Source: Bacillota bacterium (GTDB lineage: Bacteria > Bacillota > Clostridia > DSM-8532). From it: a stretch of 28,278 nucleotides of DNA. The DNA lies in NCBI GenBank assembly GCA_023426765.1, contig JAEZBW010000334.1, positions 1 through 28,278 on the forward strand, read 5' to 3'. Position numbers and translations under genes: made by a program. Under the pieces are notes generated by a model. That model did no database searches. It was not told the origin of the DNA and saw only the letters and a program-made list of their open reading frames with translations. Positions 22,218 through 28,278 of this stretch are shown piece after piece (position 1 is the first letter of the stretch; each line of letters opens with the position of its first letter).

Positions 22218-22840
22218 TATGCATACACCTCCTCAACCCTTGCAATTGCATCTTTGGTAATGATGAACTTCTGATACTTCAGAATGTCATAGGTATTGAT
22301 CGTATTCACCCAGGCTGTTTTAACCTCGGGAACGTTTCTTGCAGACTTGACAACCTTTTCATCCACCGACGGCATCACGACCAATGCTGAGGTTTCCACC
22401 TTCAGATTGTTTAAAACCTTGACAAATTCCTTGGTTTTAATGCCGGCCAGAGCCAGGTCGTCCAAAACAATGATGTTGTTATCCAGAACCTTGCTGGACA
22501 GCGCGCTTTTCAGCGCTACCCGCTTCAGTTTCTTCGGAATGGAATAGCTGTAGCTTCTCGGCTTGGGTGAAAACGCAACTGCGCCGCCCTTCCAATGAAT
22601 GTTGCGAATACTTCCCTGACGGGCACGACCGGTGCCTTTTTGTCTCCAGGGCTTTTTACCGCCGCCGCTGACTTCGCTGATATTCTTGGTGGATTGTGTA
22701 CCCTGGCGCTTGTTCGCCAGTTGGTTTACCACTGCGGTATGCATTGCGGCTTCATTCACTTTAACGCCGAATATATCATCGCTGAGTTCGATTTGCCCAA
22801 CGACTTCACCTTTCATATTAAAAACATCCACTTTTGGCAT
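22217..22840 (-). CDS. rplD: 50S ribosomal protein L4
   Basis: L4 lines the exit tunnel with an extended loop and, in E. coli, also represses the S10 operon by attenuation. 207 residues. Signatures: PKVDVFNMKGEVVGQIELSDDIFGV, NKRQGTQSTKNISEVSGGGKKPWRQKGTGRARQGS (tunnel loop) and GLALAGIKTKEF-like DDLALAGIKTKEF. An ATG at 22858 lies upstream of its own AGGAGG; the ATG at 22840, 7 nt after AAGGAGG, is the true start. It follows rplC by 30 nt. Confidence 0.97.
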   Translation of the reverse strand: MPKVDVFNMKGEVVGQIELSDDIFGVKVNEAAMHTAVVNQLANKRQGTQSTKNISEVSGGGKKPWRQKGTGRARQGSIRNIHWKGGAVAFSPKPRSYSYSIPKKLKRVALKSALSSKVLDNNIIVLDDLALAGIKTKEFVKVLNNLKVETSALVVMPSVDEKVVKSARNVPEVKTAWVNTINTYDILKYQKFIITKDAIARVEEVYA

Positions 22841-22870
22841 TTCAGGTCCTCCTTCCATAAAGTAAGTGCT

Positions 22871-23503
22871 TTACACCTTCACAGTATCCTTAATGACAAC
22901 AAGACCGCCCTTCGGACCGGGAATTGCTCCCCTGACAATCAGCAGGCCTCTTTCGGCATCGACGCGGACAACTGCAAGGTTTTGAACGGTAACCCTATCC
23001 ACACCCATGTGACCCGGGAGCCTCTTGCCTTTGAACACGCGGCTTGGGCTGGAGTTCGGTCCCATGGAACCAACGCCCCTGTGATATCCTGAACCGTGTG
23101 CCATAGGACCACGGGAGGTTCCATATCTTTTCACTGTACCCTGGAAGCCTTTTCCTTTGGAGATACCGGTTACATCAACCTTGTCGCCTTGCTGGAACAT
23201 ATCCTGAACCTTGATTTCCGCTCCGACTTCGTAAGCGTCAATGTTGTCGAGCCTGAGTTCCCTTAAGGTTTTTTTGGTGGAGACGCCGGCCTTGGAAAAC
23301 TGACCCTTTGTCGGTTTGTTGAGCTTCTTTTCCTTGACGTCAGCATAACCAACCTTGATTGCGTCGTAACCGTCGGAATCCTTTGTTTTCTTCTGCACAA
23401 CCGATACCGGTCCGGCCTGAATCACCGTTACCGGGATTGCGATTCCTTCATCCGTGAAGATTTGAGTCATACCGATTTTTGTTCCGAGTATGCATTTTTG
23501 CAT
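22871..23503 (-). CDS. rplC: 50S ribosomal protein L3
   Basis: Early-assembly protein reaching to the peptidyl-transferase centre; 210 residues. N-terminal CILGTKIGMTQIFTDEGIAIPVTVIQAGP and central DVTGISKGKGFQGTVKRYGTSRGPMAHGSGYHRGVGSMG are characteristic; the HGSGYHR-type loop holds the usually methylated glutamine/arginine region. The ATG at 23503 has a GGAGGG site. The 59-nt gap after rpsJ carries a perfect 7-bp hairpin (23528-23544, GTTCGGC arms, 3-nt loop). Confidence 0.98.
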   Translation of the reverse strand: MQKCILGTKIGMTQIFTDEGIAIPVTVIQAGPVSVVQKKTKDSDGYDAIKVGYADVKEKKLNKPTKGQFSKAGVSTKKTLRELRLDNIDAYEVGAEIKVQDMFQQGDKVDVTGISKGKGFQGTVKRYGTSRGPMAHGSGYHRGVGSMGPNSSPSRVFKGKRLPGHMGVDRVTVQNLAVVRVDAERGLLIVRGAIPGPKGGLVVIKDTVKV

Positions 23504-23527
23504 TTTCTGTTTTCCCTCCTGTCATAG

Positions 23528-23544
23528 GTTCGGCATGGCCGAAC
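23528..23544 (-). repeat. Perfect 7-bp hairpin in the rpsJ-rplC gap
   Basis: GTTCGGC and GCCGAAC flank a 3-nt loop, about 20 nt before the rplC ribosome binding site. No T run follows, so it may be an RNA stability or processing structure. Confidence 0.4.
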
Positions 23545-23562
23545 ATAACAATATTGTTTGTT

Positions 23563-23874
23563 TTACAGCTTGATCTCGATGTCCACGCCGGCCGGAAGAT
23601 CCATTCTCATCAGAGCGTCAACGGTTTTCGGCGTTGGAACCAGAATATCAATCAATCTCTTATGGGTTCTCATTTCAAACTGTTCACGTGCATCCTTGTA
23701 TTTATGGGGAGCACGCAGGATGGTGATCACTTCTTTCCGGGTGGGCAGCGGTACCGGACCGGATACTTTGGCACCGGTTCTTTTTGCGGTATCCACAATT
23801 TTTTCTGCCGATTGATCCAGAACCTGATGATCAAAAGCCTTTAAACGGATACGGATTTTTTGTTTGTTCGCCAT
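23563..23874 (-). CDS. rpsJ: 30S ribosomal protein S10 (NusE)
   Basis: First gene of the supercluster. S10 sits in the 30S head and also acts as NusE, binding NusB and NusG in antitermination. 103 residues. Signatures: KIRIRLKAFDHQVLDQSAEKIVDTAKRTGA, VSGPVPLPTRKEVITILRAPHKYKDAREQFEMRTHKRLIDI and the C-terminal LPAGVDIEIKL. The ATG at 23874 follows GAGGAGG. No tuf or other translation gene lies upstream on this strand; the operon starts from its own promoter through a 340-nt leader. Confidence 0.98.
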   Translation of the reverse strand: MANKQKIRIRLKAFDHQVLDQSAEKIVDTAKRTGAKVSGPVPLPTRKEVITILRAPHKYKDAREQFEMRTHKRLIDILVPTPKTVDALMRMDLPAGVDIEIKL

Positions 23875-24216
23875 GTTTAAGCCTCCTCACGCATGCTTTC
23901 CGTGCAACTCTTCGGGTGGAAAGCACTTCATTGTTCCTGCCTTCAGGCACATTTTGCAATGACGCAACAAGTTTTTTCTGTACACTCTGCCGGGTGTGTC
24001 GCGAGTGTTCATATGAAAAACCCAGGACAAACAAACATTGCTGTTTGCAAACCTGGGCTCTGTAACAAACATACTTCACGCATATAGGTCTATATACGGA
24101 CATATCGGATGTACAGTGACTTGTCGCCCGGTTTCTCTGAATCGGACATTCTCCATTGAAGTTCCCCGGGTCACAGCCCGGCCATCTCCAACTTCATCGT
24201 ATGCCATGTCACAACG
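23875..24216 (-). promoter_or_regulatory. Structured 5' leader of the S10 operon
   Basis: About 340 nt between the predicted start and rpsJ, with no gene-like frame of note. In transcript order: a hairpin at 24157-24196 (7-bp outer stem TGAAGTT/AACTTCA, 5-bp inner CCGGG/CCCGG); a CAAACA-pairing segment at 24066-24071; the terminator hairpin at 24016-24057; a small TGCC/GGCA hairpin; and a 9-bp stem at 23893-23901/23928-23936 closing just before the ribosome binding site. The length and order of structures suggest regulation by attenuation; the effector is unknown. Confidence 0.5.
24011..24057 (-). terminator. Intrinsic terminator inside the S10 leader
   Basis: On the minus strand CCCAGG (24052-24057) pairs with CCTGGG (24021-24026). 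Inside this lies a perfect CAAACA/TGTTTG stem capped by a GCAA tetraloop. The outer stem is followed at once by TTTTT. On the plus strand no T run follows, so it acts toward rpsJ. No gene ends upstream on this strand, which makes it an attenuator candidate and not a gene-end terminator. Confidence 0.6.
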
Positions 24217-24222
24217 TTCACA

Positions 24223-24274
24223 ATTATACTATAATTTTTTTCCGGTGGCAAGTATTTTTTTATTTTTTTTATAC
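24223..24274 (-). promoter_or_regulatory. Main S10 operon promoter with A-rich UP element
   Basis: Minus strand: TTGCCA (24246-24251), 17-nt spacer, TATAAT (24223-24228). The -10 is perfect and the -35 is 4 of 6. Directly upstream (24252-24274) is an almost pure A tract interrupted by single T and C bases, as in UP elements bound by the alpha C-terminal domain. The start is expected near 24216. Confidence 0.8.
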
Positions 24275-24317
24275 CGCCGTGCAAACCTGCCAGGCGAACC
24301 TGTTGTAAGTCATTTTT

Positions 24318-24368
24318 CCTGAGCGCAGCGAAGGATCTTTTCCGGGTAGATCCTTCGCTGCGCTCAGG
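24318..24368. repeat. Palindrome with perfect 21-bp arms
   Basis: Two exactly complementary 21-nt arms (24318-24338 and 24348-24368; the core is GAGCGCAGCGAAGGATC) flank a 9-nt loop. Neither strand has a T run after it, so it is not a clear terminator. It lies between the divergent S10 and reductase promoters. Similar CCTGAGCG-AGCGAAGGATCT-type sequences are familiar as dispersed repeats, but the copy number here cannot be seen. Confidence 0.75.
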
Positions 24369-24477
24369 ATGAGATAAATGACAGGTTTCGATTTTTACTA
24401 TTGTTTCTTGTTCAAATAACCTCTGAAGTGTCCGGCTACATCCGGATGGCGTTATTGCCGGTCAATAGCCTGTTTGG

Positions 24478-24506
24478 TTGAAATCAGCCTGTGTACATGG
24501 TAAAAT
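24478..24506 (+). promoter_or_regulatory. Sigma-A promoter of the aldo/keto reductase gene
   Basis: TTGAAA (24478-24483), a 17-nt spacer and TAAAAT (24501-24506). The start is expected near 24513, leaving a leader of about 23 nt with AGAGGTGG before the ATG. Confidence 0.65.
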
Positions 24507-24535
24507 AAACCATGCTGTAAAAAGAGGTGGCGTTG

Positions 24536-25615
24536 ATGCAATTAAGTAAAATAATAATCGGAACCATGCGCATGGGCAACTCCGATATGGCCGGCAGGAT
24601 TATTCAAAGAGCCATTGATCTGGGTTCGAATTATATTGATACAGCCCCCCTCTACCGGTGGAGCACCAATGAAGAGAACTCTGAAACCTGGGTAGGCCGG
24701 GCGGTGGCCTCGGGGGATTACCGGCAAAGAGTTCTTGTTTCCACAAAAAGCGCCGTCAGCGACGGCGGGCTTGGTCTTGGAAGTTACAAGCCTTCCATCG
24801 GTTTCGGGATCCGGACGAAGGAACAGTTTTCAGCCATCCTGGAACAATCACTGAGCAGAATGAACCTTCCCTTTGTGGATTTTTATCACCTGTGGATATG
24901 CCACACGAAGCAGCAGTTTGAAGAAGCCATGAAACCCGGCGGCTGGTATGAAGGCCTGCTTCAGGCAAAGGAATCCGGCAGGATCAAACATCTTGGGGTT
25001 ACCACCCATGCAGATGCTGATACCATCATCGGTTTCCTGGAATCCGGACTTTTTGAGACGGTAACCCTTCCGCTGAACGTATTGAATGTTACACGGCTGA
25101 AGACCGTTGAATACTGTGCTGGAAAGGGAATTCCGGTGGTAGCGATGAACCCCCTCGGAGGCGGTTTGCTTGCTGCAGACAGCCGTCTGAAGGAGCTTGC
25201 CTTCAAATATCTGCTTTCACTTGAAAACGTACACATTCTCGTAGGCTTCACTGCCCTGGAAGAGGTGGAGGATGCCTGGCGGATGAAAAGGGAATATGAC
25301 CGGAATCCGGTCGGAACAGATGAAATCCTGAAGGAGGTCCGGAAGCTGATTCCCGATGCCGAACCCCACTGCACAGGCTGCGGTTATTGCCAGCCCTGCC
25401 CGCAGTTTATCGAGGTGGGTACCGCATTGTCTCATTATAATCTTTACCACTTTCTGAACCTTCAGGAAGCGAAAAAGGCTTTTCTGGATCTGCAATGGAA
25501 CCCCAGGTACAAGTTGAGCAACTGCGTAGCCTGCGGACAATGTGAGAAGCGATGCCCCAATGCCCTGCCGGTCAGGAAAATAATCGAAAGCGCCAAAAAG
25601 GTTCTTTATGAATAG
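24536..25615 (+). CDS. Aldo/keto reductase with C-terminal double 4Fe-4S domain
   Basis: A 359-residue cytosolic oxidoreductase. The N-terminal part is an AKR barrel with catalytic Asp35 and Tyr40 (DTAPLY), Lys71 (STKS) and His118 (FYHLW). The C-terminal 85 residues hold two ferredoxin-like cysteine sets: Cys279, 282, 285, 288 (CTGCGYCQPCP) and Cys330, 333, 336, 340 (CVACGQCEKRCP). This architecture is common in anaerobes (the iron-sulfur AKR group). The substrate is unknown, and electrons may come from ferredoxin as well as NADPH. The ATG at 24536 is 5 nt after AGAGGTGG; an upstream GTG at 24527 is inside that site. It has its own promoter and is convergent with the Lon-like gene. Confidence 0.9.
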   Translation: MQLSKIIIGTMRMGNSDMAGRIIQRAIDLGSNYIDTAPLYRWSTNEENSETWVGRAVASGDYRQRVLVSTKSAVSDGGLGLGSYKPSIGFGIRTKEQFSAILEQSLSRMNLPFVDFYHLWICHTKQQFEEAMKPGGWYEGLLQAKESGRIKHLGVTTHADADTIIGFLESGLFETVTLPLNVLNVTRLKTVEYCAGKGIPVVAMNPLGGGLLAADSRLKELAFKYLLSLENVHILVGFTALEEVEDAWRMKREYDRNPVGTDEILKEVRKLIPDAEPHCTGCGYCQPCPQFIEVGTALSHYNLYHFLNLQEAKKAFLDLQWNPRYKLSNCVACGQCEKRCPNALPVRKIIESAKKVLYE

Positions 25616-25647
25616 TATCATGTGAATGGATTTACCATGAAACAGTT

Positions 25648-25740
25648 GGGGGACATTCCAGGTTGCATGGGCGAGCAGCAGGCTTCAGCCTGCGACCAGC
25701 CCGCAGAAAGGATGACCCGCGAAGCAGCGGTGTGTCCCCC
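25648..25740. repeat. 93-nt palindromic element bounded by GGGGGACA/TGTCCCCC
   Basis: Perfect 8-bp terminal inverted repeats (25648-25655 and 25733-25740) enclose a GC-rich interior with a strong GCAGGC-TTCA-GCCTGC hairpin (25678-25693) inside a broader GGGC/GCCC foldback. It starts 32 nt after the reductase stop, and its right end touches the stop codon of the Lon-like gene. It may serve as a shared terminator structure for both genes; the shape resembles REP/MITE-like repeats. Confidence 0.65.
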
Positions 25741-28139
25741 TACCTATTGTACTGTGCTACGGTTTCGGCAAACATTTTCAGTTTCTTGTATACCCTGTCA
25801 TTCACCGTGCCTTCCGGGTAGGTTCCGTCTTCCTGTTTCTTTCCCGCTTCTACGCCTGTGAGAATTTCAATGCCCTCATCCACGTCGCGTATGGCATAAA
25901 TATGGAATTTACCCTCTGATACCGCCTGGGTCACCGCTTCATTCAGCACAAGATTGCGCACATTCTGATGCGGTATGATAACCCCCTGGTCGCCGGTAAG
26001 GCCTCTGTACCTGCAAAGCTCGAAAAAACCTTCAATTTTCTGTGTTGCACCGCCAATGGGCTGGATCTCTCCCCTTTGGTTCACCGATCCGGTAACGGCA
26101 ATGCCCTGACGGATGGGCAGACCCGAAAGGCTGGATAAAATCGCATAAAGTTCGGTGCTCGAAGCGCTGTCGCCGTCGACACCTCCATAAAGCTGCTCAA
26201 AGCACAGGCTGGCCGTCAGCGAAAGGGGAACATCCTGCGCGTACTTGTGTCCGATGTAACCGCTGAGGATCATCACGCCCTTGGTATGGGAAACACCGCT
26301 CATATCGGCTTCCCGTTCGATATTGACGATACCGCTTTTGCCCATGTAGGTTGCAGCGGTAATCCGGGAAGGCTTTCCAAAAACGTAATCCCCCACATCC
26401 AGCACCGACAGGCCGTTAATTTGACCCACCACCATGCCTTCGGTATCGATCATGATGGTTCCGTCCTTCAGAAGCTCCAGCAGATCTTCGTCGTACTTGC
26501 TGGAACGGCGGTGTTTCTCCCGGATGGCCTGCTTCACATGTTCCCCGGTCACCAGCATGTCACCGTCAATTTCACACCATGTCGCCGCCTCGGCCAGAAC
26601 ATTCACAATTTCGTTAAAGCGTGTGGTCAGCTTCTCCTGATCCTGCACAAGCCATGAACAATACTGAATCACCTCGGCAACCCCCGTCGGATCAAAATGC
26701 CGAATTCCTTCCTTTTTACAGAAAGCGCTGATAAACCCGGCCAGCTTTAGAATATTTTCATCGTTCCATTCCATATCGTCGTCGAAGTCGGCCTTTATCT
26801 TGAACAGCTTGGCAAAATCCCGGTCATATTCATAAAGTGCATGGTAAATCGCCGGACTGCCGATGAGAATGATTTTCACATCCACGGGGATGGGCTCGGG
26901 CTTTATCGGTGAAACTGCAACCAGCCCCATTTGTTCTTTAATATTCTCGATGGAGATCTGGCGGGTTTTCAAAGTGCGCTTCAGAACCTCCCACGACTGG
27001 GGGTTGTTCATCACATCCATCACCTGCAGGATCAGATATCCGCCATTGGCCTGATGGAACAGGCCCGGCTTGATCATCGAGTAATCCGAGGTGATCGTGC
27101 CGAACTCATTTTCATAATCCACTCTTCCCAGCAGATTATAATAGGTAGGATTATAGTCCACAATGACAGGTGCGCCTGAAAGCCTGCTGTTATCCACCAG
27201 GAGGTTCACCTTGTACTTATCTGTCGGGTCTTCGGCTGCTCGCTTCAGCATCATCGGAATGGGCCCCTGCGTCTCTTCAGAAGGTTCTTCCTCCCGGAAG
27301 GAATCAAGATTCTCCAGGATATCCTCCTGCACTTCCTGCAGGTAACGGGTGATTTCGGGGTAGTTCCTGTACTGCTCCTTCAGATCATCAATATGTATCC
27401 CCACCGCAAACAGTGCGATCTGGTTTTCCCATTCCTTCACGGCCTCTTCGGCTTCCATTTCCAGTTCCTTGATCTTACGGATGATTCCGTAGGCTTCCTT
27501 CTGAAGCGCTTCGGATCGGGCGCTGATTTCGGTTTTCTCCTCTTCGCCCAGCTCTTTGAAAGCTTCTTCACTGATGGGTTCTCCGTCGATGATGGGAATA
27601 AAGTACAGGCCGGAATTTGTGATCTTCACCTTAAAGCCGTGCTCCAGTGCGCCCTGGCTCATGATACCGACCAACTCGTCCTTTTTCTCCTTGAAGTGCC
27701 GGAGGATCTTTTCCCGCTCTTCTTCGTAATCCTCGCCCTCAAAGGCTTTTGATATTTCCTGCTGGAGGATCTTGATGAAATTGTCCATCTGGTCCTTGAA
27801 AGCCTTGCCTTTACCGGCAGGAAGATGAATTGCCCTCGGGACGTTGACGTCTTCAAAATTATATACATAGCACCAGTCATCCGGTGTCTTTCGGTTTTTT
27901 GCATGTTTCCGGGCCATATCCAGGGCATGCCTTGTCTTTCCCTCACCCGATTCCCCTGCCATGTAGATATTGTAACCGTCTGTTTTGATGCGCAGACCGA
28001 ATTCCATTGCGCTGATAGCACGCTGCTGACCGATAACTTCTCGTGATGCCGGAATCTGTGAGGTGTCGGCGAACTGAAAAATTCCCGGATCGCAGCTCCT
28101 TCTCAGCTTTTCTGAAGGAAGGCTACTGAATTTACTCAT
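25740..28139 (-). CDS. Lon-like ATP-dependent protease (AAA plus S16 domain)
   Basis: A 799-residue protein. An AAA part near the N-terminus has Walker A AGESGEGKT (61-69); a charged coiled-coil insert occupies about 110-290. The middle contains GGYLILQVMDVM (366-377) and FNEIVNVLAEAA (508-519), typical of the AAA_32/Lon-like family. The C-terminal S16 peptidase domain has catalytic Ser658 in DGDSASSTE and Lys701 in GGATQKIEGF. There is no Lon N-terminal substrate domain and no membrane segment, so it is a soluble LonB-like protein of the kind found in Clostridia. It may degrade misfolded proteins; actual substrates are unknown. The ATG at 28139 lies 8 nt after AGGAGG. Confidence 0.9.
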   Translation of the reverse strand: MSKFSSLPSEKLRRSCDPGIFQFADTSQIPASREVIGQQRAISAMEFGLRIKTDGYNIYMAGESGEGKTRHALDMARKHAKNRKTPDDWCYVYNFEDVNVPRAIHLPAGKGKAFKDQMDNFIKILQQEISKAFEGEDYEEEREKILRHFKEKKDELVGIMSQGALEHGFKVKITNSGLYFIPIIDGEPISEEAFKELGEEEKTEISARSEALQKEAYGIIRKIKELEMEAEEAVKEWENQIALFAVGIHIDDLKEQYRNYPEITRYLQEVQEDILENLDSFREEEPSEETQGPIPMMLKRAAEDPTDKYKVNLLVDNSRLSGAPVIVDYNPTYYNLLGRVDYENEFGTITSDYSMIKPGLFHQANGGYLILQVMDVMNNPQSWEVLKRTLKTRQISIENIKEQMGLVAVSPIKPEPIPVDVKIILIGSPAIYHALYEYDRDFAKLFKIKADFDDDMEWNDENILKLAGFISAFCKKEGIRHFDPTGVAEVIQYCSWLVQDQEKLTTRFNEIVNVLAEAATWCEIDGDMLVTGEHVKQAIREKHRRSSKYDEDLLELLKDGTIMIDTEGMVVGQINGLSVLDVGDYVFGKPSRITAATYMGKSGIVNIEREADMSGVSHTKGVMILSGYIGHKYAQDVPLSLTASLCFEQLYGGVDGDSASSTELYAILSSLSGLPIRQGIAVTGSVNQRGEIQPIGGATQKIEGFFELCRYRGLTGDQGVIIPHQNVRNLVLNEAVTQAVSEGKFHIYAIRDVDEGIEILTGVEAGKKQEDGTYPEGTVNDRVYKKLKMFAETVAQYNR

Positions 28140-28213
28140 GCATTTCTCCTCCTGTTGAAATTCTATTCCCGGTTTTCTCTATTTTGAACAGGAAAAAACT
28201 TCAGGCTAACTTC

Positions 28214-28243
28214 TTAATACCCAGTTATTATCTTTTCTAACAA
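28214..28243 (-). promoter_or_regulatory. Possible promoter of the Lon-like gene
   Basis: Minus strand: TTGTTA (28238-28243), 18-nt spacer, TATTAA (28214-28219). Both boxes are imperfect. It would give a leader of about 70 nt. No heat-shock operator (CIRCE or CtsR type) was seen in the 139 bases before the gene. Confidence 0.35.
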
Positions 28244-28278
28244 AGGAAGTTATCTCGCAGCGCAATCCCTGCGATAAT

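Noticed and set aside
23831..24103. 90-codon minus-strand frame through the S10 leader into rpsJ
   Set aside because: Runs through the terminator hairpin and out of frame into rpsJ; no binding site, cysteine/arginine-rich nonsense sequence.
28248..28278. Hairpin at the right window edge (TTATC..GCAG against CTGCGATAA)
   Set aside because: The stem has a two-base bulge and no T run, and the neighbouring context is outside the window, so its role cannot be judged.

Overview
The window looks like chromosomal DNA of a Gram-positive bacterium of class Clostridia (Bacillota). The reasons are the order of the ribosomal protein genes, a KOW-domain RNA-binding gene between map and infA, ECF-transporter genes directly after rplQ, a 61-residue zinc-type S14, zinc cysteines in S4 and adenylate kinase, strong AGGAGG ribosome binding sites and many TTG/GTG starts. 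The family or species cannot be fixed from this sequence alone.

About 20 kb (7006 to 23874), all on the minus strand, is the fused S10-spc-alpha supercluster. In transcription order it is rpsJ, rplC, rplD, rplW, rplB, rpsS, rplV, rpsC, rplP, rpmC, rpsQ, rplN, rplX, rplE, rpsN, rpsH, rplF, rplR, rpsE, rpmD, rplO, secY, adk, map, a KOW protein, infA, rpmJ, rpsM, rpsK, rpsD, rpoA and rplQ. It starts from a near-consensus promoter with an A-rich upstream tract. About 340 nt of structured leader follow, containing a convincing intrinsic terminator before rpsJ, which suggests attenuation. A second good promoter before the KOW gene could drive the translation-initiation and alpha part separately.

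Downstream on the same strand come a fused double ATPase (EcfA1-EcfA2) and EcfT, the energising module of vitamin and metal ECF importers. Then come a UgtP/MGD1-like glycosyltransferase, a TPR protein and an RsmC-like methyltransferase in one tight cluster with its own candidate promoter, then a RarD-type permease and a LysE-type transporter cut by the window edge.

Right of rpsJ, a divergent plus-strand aldo/keto reductase with two C-terminal iron-sulfur motifs has its own promoter. It converges on a minus-strand Lon-like AAA protease. The only gene-free stretch over 300 bases (23875 to 24535) holds the S10 leader and promoter, a long-armed palindrome and the reductase promoter.

The core genes are conventional. 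The unusual material is: insert-bearing L17 and N-terminally extended L22, the EcfA fusion, the S10 leader, three tandem hairpins between rplW and rplB (two of which show compensatory base changes), a tandem repeat copying the secY stop region, and two palindromic repeat elements.
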